A DNA stretch of 64,000 bases from Biscogniauxia marginata (GCA_022695795.1 MU404055.1:186001-250000); one strand, 5' to 3'. Positions 32,148 to 44,573 are shown, counted from the first letter of the stretch. Program-made: numbers and translations. The notes: generated by a model from the sequence alone, not told the origin.

Positions 32148-34121
32148 GGTGGGATAACGGTTCGTCAGTGACGATCTGACGCCGGCGACGTGGTTCACTC
32201 TTTCGTAGCTCGTAGGTTTTGTTCGCTACCTACCGGGGGGGATCGTGTGGGCCAACGGCTCGGAGCTTTGGAGCTGTGGGCCATTGAAGAAAATCAATCG
32301 GAACGGAAGAAGATTAATTCGGCGCAATAGTGAGCGGGTCCCAGGCCCTTCCTTTTTTTGGCGCAGGCCCGGGCGTTTCCGACCTTGGTGTAGTCACGTG
32401 GCGGACCCAGTATTTCAGCTGAGCCCGCACTATAATTTACCTGGTACCGTACTAACTTCCTCTTTGAGCTGAGACAAGGCGTCGAAAAAACACCCGCTAT
32501 TATCCCGAGGGCTGCTACATGTACATGCGCCAATCCTTCGTACAATGCAAGCAATCCCAACCTAAAAACTTGGAGATTCCGTCACGAGTGTGATTGTCAA
32601 TCAAGAATTTTGAAGATCAGATGCCAAGTAAACTAGGATCGGCGACAACCAGAGCTCTGACCTGCCAGGCCCGGTTCCGAGGCTTTCGAGTAGACGCGGG
32701 AGCAAACAAGACATCTATTTTTGATTGCGTAGAGCAAATGGGAGGGGACGCGACCTTGTAATTCCCATGCTTGCATGAAGACGGGAGTAGCGCTGGATGC
32801 AACGTTTACTACGGCGGCCGCGTACATCCATCTGCAGACTAACCGAACGTGCAGTTATGTGGCAGACAATCACCACTGATCTGACTGACAGGACCCCCAC
32901 CACATCATTACGCAGAGATGCAGACCTCACATGAGCTCCCGGGAGCCCACATATCTGGGGAGGGGGGAAGGGAGGTAGGGAGGAAGTAACCCTCGACCGC
33001 GTGTGCCTCATCTCAGCTCAAGGCTTGTCAAACTCGAGGGCTAACTCGTTGAGGCAACCCAGTCGTGCGAGAGAACTTGGAACACGCACACACATCGTCA
33101 GTATAGCACGATCTGGACAGGATTCTCGAGGTCCGTAGTCGGACACCAGTAAAGCACTATTGGAAGGGGAAGATATCCCAAACAAGATGGGCTGCGGGAT
33201 TATGTGCCGTATACGCAAGTCGACGCCGCCACGGACTGCGACCCACGAACTGGAACTGGAACCCACAACGGATCAATCAATCTGATAAAGCATTTTATCT
33301 TATCAATCAGATCAAAATTTTCATCTCCGACTCCACCCACCGAGTCCAAGCCGTCAACCCCTGGCCCCTGAGCGGACTTGGCTAACCAGACGAGCCACTC
33401 AGATGCCGCCACTCAGACCACTCTGTATAGAATGTTTAGCTAGCGCAGCCATCCCACCCACCTTCAATGACAAGTCAAAGTTCACAATAATCTCATGATT
33501 GTCGACCGTCTCTCTCCGGCCAAGGCCATGGGTAACTCAATTGCGTGCATCGTCCAAGAGGAACATGCAATTATCCCAACCGCGAGACCTCCTGTCGAGG
33601 GGAAGGAAAGCTATAGAACTTACTACTTTACAAGAGCAAATTGGCAATTGGCAAACTTGCGCGTGACACATAGCAACTCGCGCATGGGGGTGACGAAGTA
33701 AAATACATAATAGTTAAAGGACCGACGACCCAGCTTCAGGGCGAGTCCCCTGTTCTAGGAATAGTTGCCGAGTTCCCAAGCAAATCATGCTCCCCCCTAC
33801 CTGACCTTGCATCTTAGCCACCTCCACTCACTTCTCACTACGAGTCTGCCCCGGCCTGTGGCTAGTCCGCACCTGAACTTGGAAGTTGAGTTCCAGACCC
33901 GATGCTCAGGATCAGCCTGCGCGTGCATTTGCGCGAGCTCCGGTGCGCTCCCGGTCGTTACCGTTATTAAATACAGCTCTTCCAGCCTGACTTGGCTTTC
34001 ATCCATTCTTTCAAGCCTCATACCCCTCAGCTGGTGATCATATCTCGCATACGATCGCCGATCGTCATTCTGCCCTCCAATCTTCCGGTGTTTACGACTT
34101 GTCGCTAGTCCACCCTTCAGA
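32148..34121. other. Divergent spacer upstream of mrp10 and the siderophore transporter
   Basis: About 2 kb with no convincing frame on either strand. It contains the GATA-type element at 33271-33311 described separately. From about 33760 the plus strand turns C/T-rich, as expected of the transporter leader. Confidence 0.5.
33271..33311 (+). promoter_or_regulatory. Candidate GATA-type (iron repressor-like) site upstream of the siderophore transporter
   Basis: ATCTGATAA at 33280-33288 fits the ATCWGATAA consensus of fungal SREA/SRE-type GATA repressors. About 7 nt later TTATCTTATC gives two further GATAA-type cores on the opposite strand, and the whole has a rough two-fold symmetry with GATC at both ends. 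It lies about 830 bp before the transporter ATG. One nine-base match is expected by chance about once in a window this size, so the cluster, not the single match, is the evidence. Confidence 0.4.
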
Positions 34122-36019
34122 ATGCGGCTTCCCTTGGATCGCTTCACCGTTCCCCCCGAGGAACCGGTGGTGGACGAGAAAACCTCCCCAGAGAAGGACA
34201 AGGAGACCGGCGTTTTGTCTCAACAGCATCCTCATGACTCGGACAACGATTCCGACGCCGTTGATAAAGATGCACAGGCCGGTGTTCAAAAGATCGAGGC
34301 CACGACAAAGGTCTGGTCGAGGTCGCATTTGATAGCTGCCTACGTCGGGTACGTGGCCTGCGTCCAAGTATTCTCTCCCCCTAGTTGCTAGTTAACTAAC
34401 CAATTGATAGCATCTGGATCATCTACTTCGTCGACGCCATGCAGCAGGGCACCTCGACCCTGCTGACTCCCTATGTTACCAGTTCCTTCCAAGAGCATTC
34501 GTTGACCGCCACCACCAGCATCTTTTCCAGCCTGATCGGTGGTATCTCTAAGCTCACGCTAGCCAAGATCTTGGATGTCTGGGGACGTCCTCAGGGCTTC
34601 ATGATTACCGTTATGCTCATGACTCTCGGTCTCATCATGATGGCGGCTTGCCAAAACGTAGAGACCTATGCGGCTGCTCAGGTTTTCTACTGGGTTGGGT
34701 AGGTGTTTATACTATACGATCACTTGCCCATAATATATTGCTTACACCCCCTTTTTAGATACAACGGCATCAGCTACACCATGTCGGTTTTCATTGCCGA
34801 TACGTCCGCCCTAAAGAACCGAGGTCTTATGCTTGCATTCGTCAGCTCGCCCTACATCGTCACCGTCTGGATCACGGGTCCTATGGCCCAGAGTCTTCTT
34901 AGCGGCATTGGTTTCCGATGGGGCTTTGGCATATTTTCCATCATCACCCCTATCATGTGCTTGCCCCTATTCTTCCTGTTCACCTACAACTACCAGAAGG
35001 CCAAGAAGCAGGGCTTTGTCGTCACCAAGGACAGTGGGCGGACTTTTGCTCAGTCGTTCAAGTACTACTTTTGGGAATTCGACGTCGTCTGCCTCCTCCT
35101 TCTGTCTGGTGGCTTCGCTCTCTTCCTCCTCCCGTTCAGCATCTACTCTTACCAAGCTTATGGCTGGCGGGATCCTCTCACCATCTGCCTGATCATATTT
35201 GGTGGTCTCCTCCTCATCGGTGCAGTCATCTGGGAGATATACTTCGCGCCCGTCAAGTTTTTGCCATGGCACCTTCTCAAGGACCGGACCGTCATGGGCG
35301 CGTGCTGTCTCGCTGCCATTCTGTTCGTTGAGTACTATATCTGGACTTCCTACTTCTCGTCTTGGCTGCAGGTTGTGCTCCGCCTGAACGTCACGCAGAC
35401 TGGTTACATCAGCAATATCTATAGCATTGGCTCGTGCTTCTTCTCCTTCATTGTCGGTATTGCTATCCGTTGGACTGGTCGCTTCAAGTGGGTGGCGGTG
35501 TACTTCGGCGTGCCGCTCACTATCCTCTCCATTGGTCTGCTCATCCACTTCCGTATGCCCGACACCCACCTAGGCTACATTATCATGTGTGAGATATTCT
35601 ACGCGTTCGCCGGTGGCGCATTGGTCATTTGCGAGCAGATCGCCGTCATGGCGGCCGCGGCGCACCAACACGTCGCGGTCGTGCTCGCCATAGAAGGTAT
35701 GTTCAGCAGCGTCGGCGGCGCCATCGGATCGACCATCGCGGCCGCCATCTGGACTGGCGTGTTCCCCGTCAAGCTGGCCGAGTACCTGCCGGCCGAGTCT
35801 CAGGGCGACCTCGCCAGCATCTACGGTGACATCGTCGTCCAGCTCTCGTACCCCGTCGGCACGCCCACCCGCACAGCCATCATGAACGCCTACGGCGAAG
35901 CCCAGAAGTGGATGCTGGTCGCCGCCACCGCCATCACCGGCCTCGCCATCGTGTGCGTCGTTGTGTGGCGCGACATCAAAGTCAAGGACTTCAAGCAGGT
36001 CAAGGGCCGCGTCATCTAA
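34122..36019 (+). CDS. MFS siderophore-iron transporter (SIT family, MirB/Sit1-like)
   Basis: Plasma-membrane or vesicular uptake of ferric siderophores by proton symport. Exons 34122-34348, 34411-34698 and 34759-36019, 1776 nt, 591 aa, usual for SIT proteins. A hydrophilic acidic N-terminus of about 65 residues precedes helix 1. Family segments are IWIIYFVDAMQQGTSTLLTP, YVTSSFQEHSL, AKILDVWGRPQGF (the loop 2-3 MFS motif), YNGISYTMSVFIADTSALKNRG, and late GTPTRTAIMNAYGEAQKWML. Both introns fall after a GG in a Gly codon (VG-I and VG-Y) with GTACGT and GTAGGT donors. The substrate siderophore cannot be read from sequence. A siderophore acyltransferase lies 8.5 kb downstream and a candidate iron-responsive GATA site lies upstream, which supports an iron role. 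Confidence 0.9.
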
Positions 36020-37643
36020 AGCAGAGCAGAGAAAACAAGTAAAAAAAATAAATAAACAACAACAACCACAACCACAACATCATCATCATCATGGGTGTAT
36101 TTATATATACACGTAACTTTTTATTTTTGTTATTTTAACTGGGTGCTTGAACCGCAGTGCGGAGGAGTGCGCATCAAGATGATCAAATTCTAGTAAAGAC
36201 AAGACGGGAGGGAAAGGGGGGGATGGGGAGTGACAGGCAGGCAGGCAGGCAAAATAATGGGGGGCATAGGATAAAAGGATGTAATGGGATGATGCTATGT
36301 ACGTTTTGTATGCATGCGCGTGGGTGACAGGAACCCGGTGAAAGTGTTATGATATCAAGCATATATCTCTCTACCTACCTATGGACATAATAGTATCAGT
36401 TTTGTTTGGAAAAATAAAAAATAAAAATAAAAATAACTACCTAATTTTTATCTCCTCGTATTGGGGATAAACTAATATAACACGGGTCTCTCGTGAAATG
36501 GCTGCGACTTACGTAAGTTAGCTTTCAAAAGGATAGACAGGTAGGTAGGTACTTCTTAAGGCATGGACATGAGCTAGCTTAGCTCCCTCCAATAGCAAGA
36601 TAAGTTATTCACTGGGTAGGCGGCGCCTTCCACTCGTTACCGAGATGAACTAAACCGTAGACTGGGTACCTTAACCTAGACCCACTATGCGCGTAACATC
36701 GCTTAACTAATAATGACAATTAGAGGTATTTCCAAATAATTAGTATAAGTATATACCTACTTAGGGGCTGGGCTTAGTTTGGTACTAGCTTCCATTACGA
36801 CATTACGGCCCCTTAGCTATGATATATACCTAACATTAGATATATAGAATTGACTCGTCCCAGCCGAAGCAAGCAAGTAGGTAGGTAACGGCATAAGTGG
36901 TGAGCAGTAGGTAAGTACCTAGTTAGGTGAATATATGTGACAAGGGCTGTTTAGACTTTGAAACAATAATTCGAATTCGACTAATATAATTCTCTATGGT
37001 CTCAAGGGGAACTCAAGAGTCTACATAAGTTCAATCACGAGGTCCTTCCAGGAATTCCCTGCCTACCTATTTATACACACACAATCTGCTGCCTGGGGGG
37101 GCATTTCTCACTCATCCTAGGTATGCACGTTGGTACCATCGAATCCAACGTCATCTTTATCTATCTCCGATCGCAATCTGACTCATAACCTTCTAACTAG
37201 GTAGTCTTGGCAGCGCCTATAGGTGTCCATCCGTGTGGCAATATGTAGGTGTATAGAATTACGGGAAACACGCAAATAACACTTATCCTGCGTATTATAT
37301 ACGCGTGTACAGTATATTGATGTGTCTATAATACAAATAGACTGGGGCCTATGAATCTTTTTTTTTTTTTGACTTATCTCTTTATGTTGTTGGGGGGTCG
37401 AGGTGTGGGGGTTAGGGCCAGTTGCCTTGGGACTTTTACGTGGAGTAAGGAGGGGAGGACGATGATAATAACTCGACCGGTATAAAAGAATTCGATCGAG
37501 CCTTTGAAGGGGTGGGGGGGAGTTTTCCTTTTTTTCGTATTCTTTTTTTGCCCCCACCTCACCGACTCCCCTTTCTTGAAAGCCCCTGGGGAACACAACA
37601 GCAAGCCCGAAGATAACTCTTTCCTACATACCCACATTGGACG

Positions 37644-37665
37644 TATGTATGTGTGTGTGTGTGTG
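37644..37665 (+). repeat. (TG)n microsatellite
   Basis: ATGTATG followed by about eight TG units, then GATGTG/GGCTGGCTGA minor repeats. Confidence 0.85.
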
Positions 37666-39612
37666 ATGTGTGATGTGGCTGGCTGATGGCTGGCTGACAC
37701 CACGAAGATTGTCTCGCAGGCCTCGGGAATTCCGGCCGGGCTTAGGTAGGTAAGTAGGCAACTCTAGATCGTGAGACACGGAGCCGGAGAAAATAGGGAA
37801 CAGTTCCTTCATACTACATTAGTAGGTACATGGTTATTGGGGGGCTTTTTTTCTTTTCTTTTTTTCCTCTCCCCGTGTGACATGACAATTCCATCGGGTC
37901 AAACCGTGGTCTGGCACGTTACGCCAGGTAGAATTATAAACAGAGAGAAAGACAAAAACTTGAAACTCTCAAATAGACGGTTAGAAATCGGTCGGTAACA
38001 TATACGGTATGTTATGTATCTATGTATATAGATAGGTAGGTAGGTATATACGCTAAAACATTTATATATCTCCGAATAAGAATAATGACGGCGTCTCGCG
38101 AACTCCCAACCTTGGAAGGGCTATTTATCGTTTCACGGAATTTCGTGTTCTTTCCTCGTGACAACCACGCTCTTCAAGTCAGGGCCTTGCCTTCCACTCA
38201 AAGGTGTACTAAGTGAGAAGGAGCATTATATAGCCCTTCGTTCAAGGTGGACACTTTGTCGCGAGGGCTAGGATCAGAAGGGAAATCGTCGATACGCATG
38301 ATTTTCTCCGTGTATTATATATGATAGGTAGGTATGCATACGAACGTGGCGTCTGGCACGCATGCCCGATGAGGATTTCACCAGACTCATCATGATGTCC
38401 TGAATTCCGCTTTTGAATAAATCCGTTGTTTTATTTATATTATCAATTCCGCGTACATATTCCTTGGATGGATGGATACAATTCCGCCTTCCACCGCTTC
38501 CTTTTCCCGTCGGTGACCGATGAATACTATCATGACGCCACAAAGCGAGTATAATTGTCGGACGTATCAGTTACCTAGCGAGTTGACATTGCCATCCATC
38601 TATCCCTGATTCCCATTCTCATTGTCACGGACATGTGGCCCATGCATTGTGATGTATATAGTACTTAGAGTAGTGGGCCTAGAGAGTGGCTTTCCCTCTC
38701 CAGCGCAATAACAAGTTGTATACGTACCCTTACACTCATGGCTGTGGGCCGAGGGGGTATCGAATATACTCGTCATTTCCTTGCTTCTTCAGTTCACCAC
38801 CAAGCATAGAGGCCGACTCGACATAACCAAGATAGGCTGCTGGTAATTGGAGCCACGTACCGTGATGGTTCGTATGTAGGGCTGACAAGGAACACGCAGG
38901 CAGGGTTGTAGTGACGATTCATGCTGCCTGGTAGGCCAACACTGTGGCCCCGGATTAAACAGCCAGGTGGTAATCCAGTATCCATGAGGCGTCCCGAGTC
39001 ATAATATTAATAATCTCTGGTTTCCAGCGGCCAACCTGCCTCATCTTGAGAAGTCTAGGTCATGCCGAGACATCGGTTGCTTCTCCCAATCCAATATCTA
39101 TCTCATTGAACTTCCTCAAGCGACGCTGAGCGGAGGTGGGCATTTAGCTCAACATTGCGAATGATGTGCCGTCAACTTCAACACAGACAACGCAAAAGCT
39201 GGTAAACCCCCCTCGGGTGAGGGGGGAGACGACGAGGTAAAAAGCCCTCGGAAACTTGAGGGTGGGTGGGTTCGGTCTTCCACCTGTCTCAGTTCCAGAA
39301 CCTGCAAGAATTTGCTACGACCACCCTCATCTTCTTCACCAGCTAGCCATGAAAATAGCTATTGGTGACCTATTAAGCTCACATCATAAGATGTTTCTAG
39401 GCTTCCATAGGCAAGGCACACGGTGAAGCGGTTTCCAGCCCCACACCACGGCGTCGGAAGAGTACCCGATCAACATGGCATCTGGGTGGCTTTTTTATAC
39501 AATAGACAGTGTCCCGTCAAGCCATGGTGTGTCGTGTGATGCTTGGTTTTACATCGAACCAAAGGTTTCCGAGTTCGCGTGCCCCCCTATAGCGCGTCTC
39601 TCCATCCATTTA

Positions 39613-39628
39613 CCGGTACCGGTACCGG
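39613..39628 (+). repeat. CCGGTA triple repeat, self-complementary
   Basis: CCGGTACCGGTACCGG reads the same on both strands (16-bp perfect palindrome). It lies downstream of the small membrane protein gene. No known role. Confidence 0.7.
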
Positions 39629-39824
39629 CCCGTGCGCGATGGGCGAAAAGTTCGTATTCGCGGACAACGATTTGGTCCCTCCGCGGCTTCCGACATAGGT
39701 AATGTATGTACACACGAAAAAGGCAGGCTTTTCAAACATGGGCCGCGGGTTATACGGTGAGTGAGTGCTGCTGCTGCTCGTATTCGTCGAACCGACGCTT
39801 TCCGGACGGTTTTTTTTTTTTTTT

Positions 39825-40097
39825 TCACGCAATCTCCTTTGACGGGTGCGTGAGCTCGCTCGAGTTCGGGTGAGAGTTACCGCTACCTTGGACGAAAGGG
39901 AGATCGCTTTTTTGACTGCCGATATGCCCTTCTTCTAGTGCCGGCTCGAACCAGCGCTCCTTCTTGTCGATTCTGCCCAGCATGCGAGGACCGCATTGTG
40001 CCAGGACGCATACGAGGGTTAGGAAGACGACGGTGACGGCTGCTGCAACGCCGAGGGCGATGACGAAGTCCTGGGCGAAGTTCCCGGAGAGGGACAT
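39825..40097 (-). CDS. Small single-helix membrane protein, 90 aa
   Basis: Not a family I can name. The frame starts MSLSGNFAQDFVIALG and runs into one strong hydrophobic helix at about residues 11-33 (ALGVAAAVTVVFLTLVCVLA), then a basic loop (RMLGRIDKKERWFEP) and a polar Ser/His-rich tail ending KEIA. The short outside, helix, positive-inside arrangement is that of a type III or tail-in membrane protein. The ATG is preceded by seven A residues and a leader with a TATA-like segment. The stop is followed at once by a 17-nt T-run on the plus strand (A-run in the transcript). Codon use is C/G-ending, as in the neighbours, which argues against a chance frame. No intron is needed. Medium confidence. 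Confidence 0.55.
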   Translation of the reverse strand: MSLSGNFAQDFVIALGVAAAVTVVFLTLVCVLAQCGPRMLGRIDKKERWFEPALEEGHIGSQKSDLPFVQGSGNSHPNSSELTHPSKEIA

Positions 40098-41321
40098 TTT
40101 TTTTGTCTTGTGTAGTATAGTCTTGAGGTATATGTTGGGGTATGTGTGTGTATGGGAGTCACAAGATACATATATAATATAGTGTGAGATATATTATCTT
40201 GGTAAGAGAACCCCCTCTCTGGTTTCATCATCGTGGCAGGGACGGCCATGATATATTTCTTATATCCCGCTATGAGCTAGCTATGCAGGCCTGTGACCTT
40301 TCGTCTTACATACGTACGTCTTACTTAACATCGAACCACACTGCTGCACGCGGCACTACGATACCTGTTTACAGTGTCTGCCAGCGAGACCCGGCAGCTC
40401 GGCAAGCTCGGCTAGCTGAAGTGATAGGTAATGGGGCATCCTTAAGTCCCAACGTAAGGCACCTCAGCCTCAGAATTTCGCTCGTGGGGGCGGTCGCCGA
40501 TTGGGGCTATTAGACGATACGCGTATAGAAGCTGCTGGCCGTCACAGACGATTGGCTGTCGATTCAGCATAGCCCCGGCGACAAGCGTGCAAGAGAGAGC
40601 CACGTACGGATACGGGAGCGCGCGCGAGAAGGATGGGGCCGCCCCATAAGAGAGAAGGCCATTCAGCGCTCAGCAAAGTCGACGCCCGGGCCGGTTGCGA
40701 GAACTGAGATCTTACCTAATAAATGGAGGTCATAGTAACTATCTACCAGAGGTATAGGTATAATCTTCTTCTTGTCCTCCCACTAGTACTGCGCTGTTAA
40801 TCAGAGTGATGAGAAGGGCGATGAATAAGCCTTACTTACCCGGTAGGTATAGCTAGCTGGCCGTATGATGGCGGCTATCGCGCCACGGGTGAGGAGGCCT
40901 GTCAGACTCTATTTACTAGTGTGATAAATAGCCATGGTGTTTCAGTAAGTTAATGAAACACAAAGAGCTTTTGGTGGGTGAGATCGGAAGTAATTTGTCG
41001 GAATATTTTACTAGAGAGAAAACATGATTGGGTTGGTTCAATTCGATTTAGTATAGTACCTCCAGTCGGTGTACTATAAAAAGACAGTACATAGTTACTT
41101 GATCACGTGCTCGACAGGGAATGCGATTGTAACTGACGTCACCAGGCTTGCCAACTCGTTTCTTGGCAGCGAAGGGAGCTTTTAGTCCGTCAGCTCTACG
41201 TCAAGGGGTGAGCTGAGCTGTGCCTTGGTGTTTGAGAGTAGTTGGCAGCAATCATCATGACGACGCAGACAACAACCTTATTGCCATTGCCATTGCGTCC
41301 TTTACTAGAAACAGAGCAGCG
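40098..41321. promoter_or_regulatory. Divergent spacer upstream of the small membrane gene and MCU
   Basis: It contains a TATA-rich stretch at about 40165-40195 (for the minus gene), an inverted repeat GTGTTTCA...TGAAACAC at 40937-40961 and the MCU leader. The frame opening at 41220 begins with GTG, so the MCU start is placed at the ATG at 41322. Confidence 0.4.
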
Positions 41322-42859
41322 ATGAGCTATGCGTCACGAGTAGGCTTCCGGCTCCCGGCTGTAGGCGTTCGGCGCTTTACTCACTTCAGTCTTCCCAATA
41401 CGTCGTGCACTGCTGTATCTAGACAGAGACCACTACCATTATCACCAGCTCGAGGTTTCGTAACCACATGGCATTTACGAAAGGACCAGCTTCGCGAGGA
41501 ACCCCCCCGAGAGACAAACCAGAGAGATCAACATGAACAGGAAAAACAGGTGCAGGGCAGCATCCAGGCCGCCACCAAAAATCAAATCAAGCGTCCCTGG
41601 CAGAGAGAGGGCGCAGATGAGCCCCCAGTTAGCCAAAGCCGCCGTACCATGAACAAGACTATGACAAAGGGTGGGTGATCCTGGCCAAATAGCTAGCCCA
41701 GGTGGTTGAGCTAGGCTGTACAGAGTTTACTAATTGTCCGCCAGGAAAGCTTCTCACGACTCCCACACGACTCCTAAAGCTAATCCTACCCCTCCCGGTC
41801 GATGCAACACACGACGAGGAGGGTAATAAAGGGGAGTTCCGATCGCTCGCTCAGAACGAAGACATCCAACCCCTCGCGCTTCTCGTCCATCCCCAGCAAC
41901 CTCTTTCCTACCTCGAGCGTCTAATCCAAGCCGAGCTCCCACCCATCCACGACAAAGATGGCCGGGAGAAGATGCCCAACGTGTACTTCCTAGCCGAGGG
42001 GTCGGAACGAGACGAGACGGGGCAGAAGATAGACCAGAGCAAGCGAAACATCGCGGCGTACTCGGGCGCCGGGCACGAGGGGCCCGACACGCCGGCCGAG
42101 CATAAGGACTGGGTCCGCTGGAGCAGCAGTACCGACATCGGCGACTTCATCCGGGACGCCGCGCGCGGCCGCGAGTTCGCTATCACCATCGACGGCCACG
42201 ATGCGGAGATGCGCGTGGACGTGCCCAGTTTCAGCGACCGCACCTACTACATGCGCATCCGCCTACGGCGCATATCGCACAAGGTCGAGAAGTTGTCCAA
42301 GATCAAGCACGAGTGCGACATGCTCGCGCGGCGGGGCGCGCATCGGATCGCGAAGGCCGGGTTCGGTGGGCTCGCGGGGTGGTGGGCGACGGTCTACTTC
42401 GTCACCTTCCACACGGACGCCGGGTGGGACCTCGTCGAGCCCGTCACGTACCTGGCCGGGCTGACGACCATCATGGGCGGGTACCTGTGGTTCCTGTTCA
42501 TCAGCCGCGACCTCAGCTACCAGGCCGCCCTCAACATCACCGTATCGCGCCGGCAGGCCGCGCTCTACCAGTCGCGCGGGTTCGACCCCCGCAAGTGGGA
42601 GGCCCTGGTCGCCGATACGAATGCCCTGCGCAAGGAGATCCGGACCATCGCCGAGGAGTACGACGTCGACTACGACGAGGCCGCGGACCTGGGCGGCGAA
42701 GAGGTCAAGGAGATGCTTGAGCACGAGGATAGCGTCAGTAAAAATCACGACAACAGCAGTAAGAGTAGTAGTAAAGATAGTACCAAGGAGGAGACGGACG
42801 GCAATGACGCGACGACGAAGAAGGCAGCCAAGCCGGCTAAGACGGACTCGGCATCATAA
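41322..42859 (+). CDS. mcu: Mitochondrial calcium uniporter pore subunit (MCU)
   Basis: Inner-membrane Ca2+ channel of mitochondria. Exons 41322-41670 and 41745-42859 (74-nt intron, donor GTGGGT, TTTACTAAT branch, acceptor CGCCAG), 1464 nt, 487 aa. The N-terminus [19 protein letters not shown] is Arg-rich and lacks acids, a mitochondrial targeting signal. The matrix domain follows ([39 protein letters not shown]), then a coiled coil ([20 protein letters not shown]), TM1 ([12 protein letters not shown]), the pore motif [10 protein letters not shown] (W-D-x-x-E-P intact), TM2 ([15 protein letters not shown]) and a second coiled coil. The tail is Ser/Lys-rich. The residue before Glu in the motif is Val. 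No EMRE or MICU gene is in the window, in line with fungi that use a self-sufficient MCU. Confidence 0.93.
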
Positions 42860-44573
42860 GGAGGCTTGACGATTTAATGACACGGACCTAAATAAAAAAT
42901 TACCCGCTTGAACAAGGACCGTAGATCAGTCGGTCACCTAAACCCCCACATACCTATTACCTGTATGGTTAGAATATAGCACGACGGCGTTTCGCCGTTG
43001 CATTCCGAAGCCTAGACTCGTGCTTACACTAGTTATCGGGCCTGTACTTGAATTCTAAAGCACCATTATCTATGTAGATCTGCTCCTTTTTCTTTATTTC
43101 TTAGGCTTATCGCCCGCGAAGTTAGCCATGATGTGATGTGATGTGATGTGATGGATAAACTTCTTCTTGGGGTTATTCAACAGCCGAGTTGTCCAATAGG
43201 TATGTTCCGCACGTCCCCGATGTCTGACGCCGCTGCCGCCCTCGGCCGGCCGGAGTTGTTTGATTTGCCGTGGTAGATTCGTGAGCGTATTTGCCCGATA
43301 GCTTGTCCTCCCCAGGTTTGGAGATGCTGATGGAATCCTGATGGAGAGGCTAGCGCATAGAATGATATTCTAGAAGGAATGGATCGCATGTTATTTTAAT
43401 CAGGTGCTCAATCCGATATTAGCCGACTCACCAGACGATAACTATTACGTTGCTGTTGCACATGTCAATTGATGCATAGGTATTACCTGACGTTGTCTGC
43501 GGGGGGTTTGCCTTCTTTATAGAGATATTCTGTGCTCGCATATGCAATTAAGCGCCCGAGCGTCCTCCCGCACGTGGTTGTGTTGTCTAGCGCCGCTTGG
43601 CTCTCCTGATCTCGTCCAACTCCCCAGCACCTTTCCACTTCCGCATATCAGTACTGCCATAACAGCAGAGTGAATCTTCCCATCGCTGACAAGTGGCAAG
43701 CATCGCGAACCCCGAAGGCCATCCCTATACAGTCACCTCCTCCTGCCTACCTATCTAGGTTAGATGGCCATCCTCTGTAATGTTCCCATTATCTGAACAT
43801 CTCGAGGCTGGACTTTCGACACATCTCTCTCCACTCTCGGCAGAAGAAGACCTACCAACTGATGGGTTATGGACTAGTGATCAGGTACATATGTACCTAA
43901 GGTAAGCAGCTATTGCTTATCAATACCAATATTCCTATTGGGCTTCTATGTTTAAGAGGTAGGTTAGGTAAGGTAGGTCGGTGGGTAGGGTCGCACATTA
44001 TTCATTACAACCTCAGCACCTTGGGAATCCAAGTCATGATGATGGCTTAGGTACCCAATTAGTCCAAGCCCCAAGCAATGGCTAGCTCCGGACTCCATCC
44101 ATACCTACCTAGGCTCGATCGGACAGAGCACCCACTTCCCCACCATCACCACTTCGCACACTCGTCAGCAGCTTTTTCTGCTTCAGCTGATAGCAGAGCT
44201 TTATTCACGATGGGTGACAACGGAGTTGCCGTTTGCCCTCCCGCGCGCCTTACACCACTAGCGCGTTGGTTTCCACTGTTTGTTCAAGTATTTAAACCGG
44301 ACATTCGACCGGACATGCCAACGTCCTCCGAAATCTAGACTGGATTTGTCCGCGCCTGTACGGTTCCATACAGCCCTATTACATGCCTGGTACATCCCTA
44401 TCTACAGTAGGTACAGTGCCTCGATACGCATTACCCCGCAATCTAAGCTGGTATGTATGCTATGCGGAATAATCTGTAATTGATAACCAATAAACCAATC
44501 TATCTACCTCTCCTTACCTTACCTTACCTTGTCTTCGACTTAGCCTACCTCGGTTTCGTTCCACAGACAAGCC
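42860..44573. other. Spacer between mcu and the siderophore acyltransferase
   Basis: No supported frame. It holds a GATGT pentanucleotide repeat (43126-43153), AGGT-type runs (43958-43980, 44100-44112) and repeated CCTTA units (about 44510-44530) just before the next gene. TTATCTGAA at 43789-43797 is one base off the ATCWGATAA iron-repressor consensus on the minus strand; this is weak evidence. Confidence 0.45.
43126..43153 (+). repeat. (GATGT)n pentanucleotide repeat
   Basis: About five GATGT units in tandem in non-coding DNA. Confidence 0.85.

Larger units (their letters stand above)
36020..39824. other. 3.8-kb spacer, simple repeats only
   Basis: Begins with the transporter 3' region: CAACAA/CATCAT runs at 36055-36092 and GCAGGCAGGC near 36235-36250. 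It then has an AAAATA run (36410-36436), AGGT tetranucleotide runs (36538-36551, 36878-36887, 38033-38046), a (TG)n tract at 37644-37665 and T-runs (37360-37371). Frames at 37183-37703 and 38274-38543 are low-complexity or without domain. A CCGGTA triple repeat sits at 39613-39628. No gene supported. Confidence 0.5.

Noticed and set aside
34967..35569. 200-codon acidic frame on the minus strand
   Set aside because: Antisense shadow of the siderophore transporter; its charge comes from complementing membrane-helix codons.
37183..37703. Minus-strand frames of 109-137 codons
   Set aside because: Low complexity, rich in Lys/Pro from homopolymer and TG repeats; no domain.
42313..42720. 135-codon Arg-rich plus frame inside MCU
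   Set aside because: Frame-shifted shadow of the GC-rich MCU coding region.
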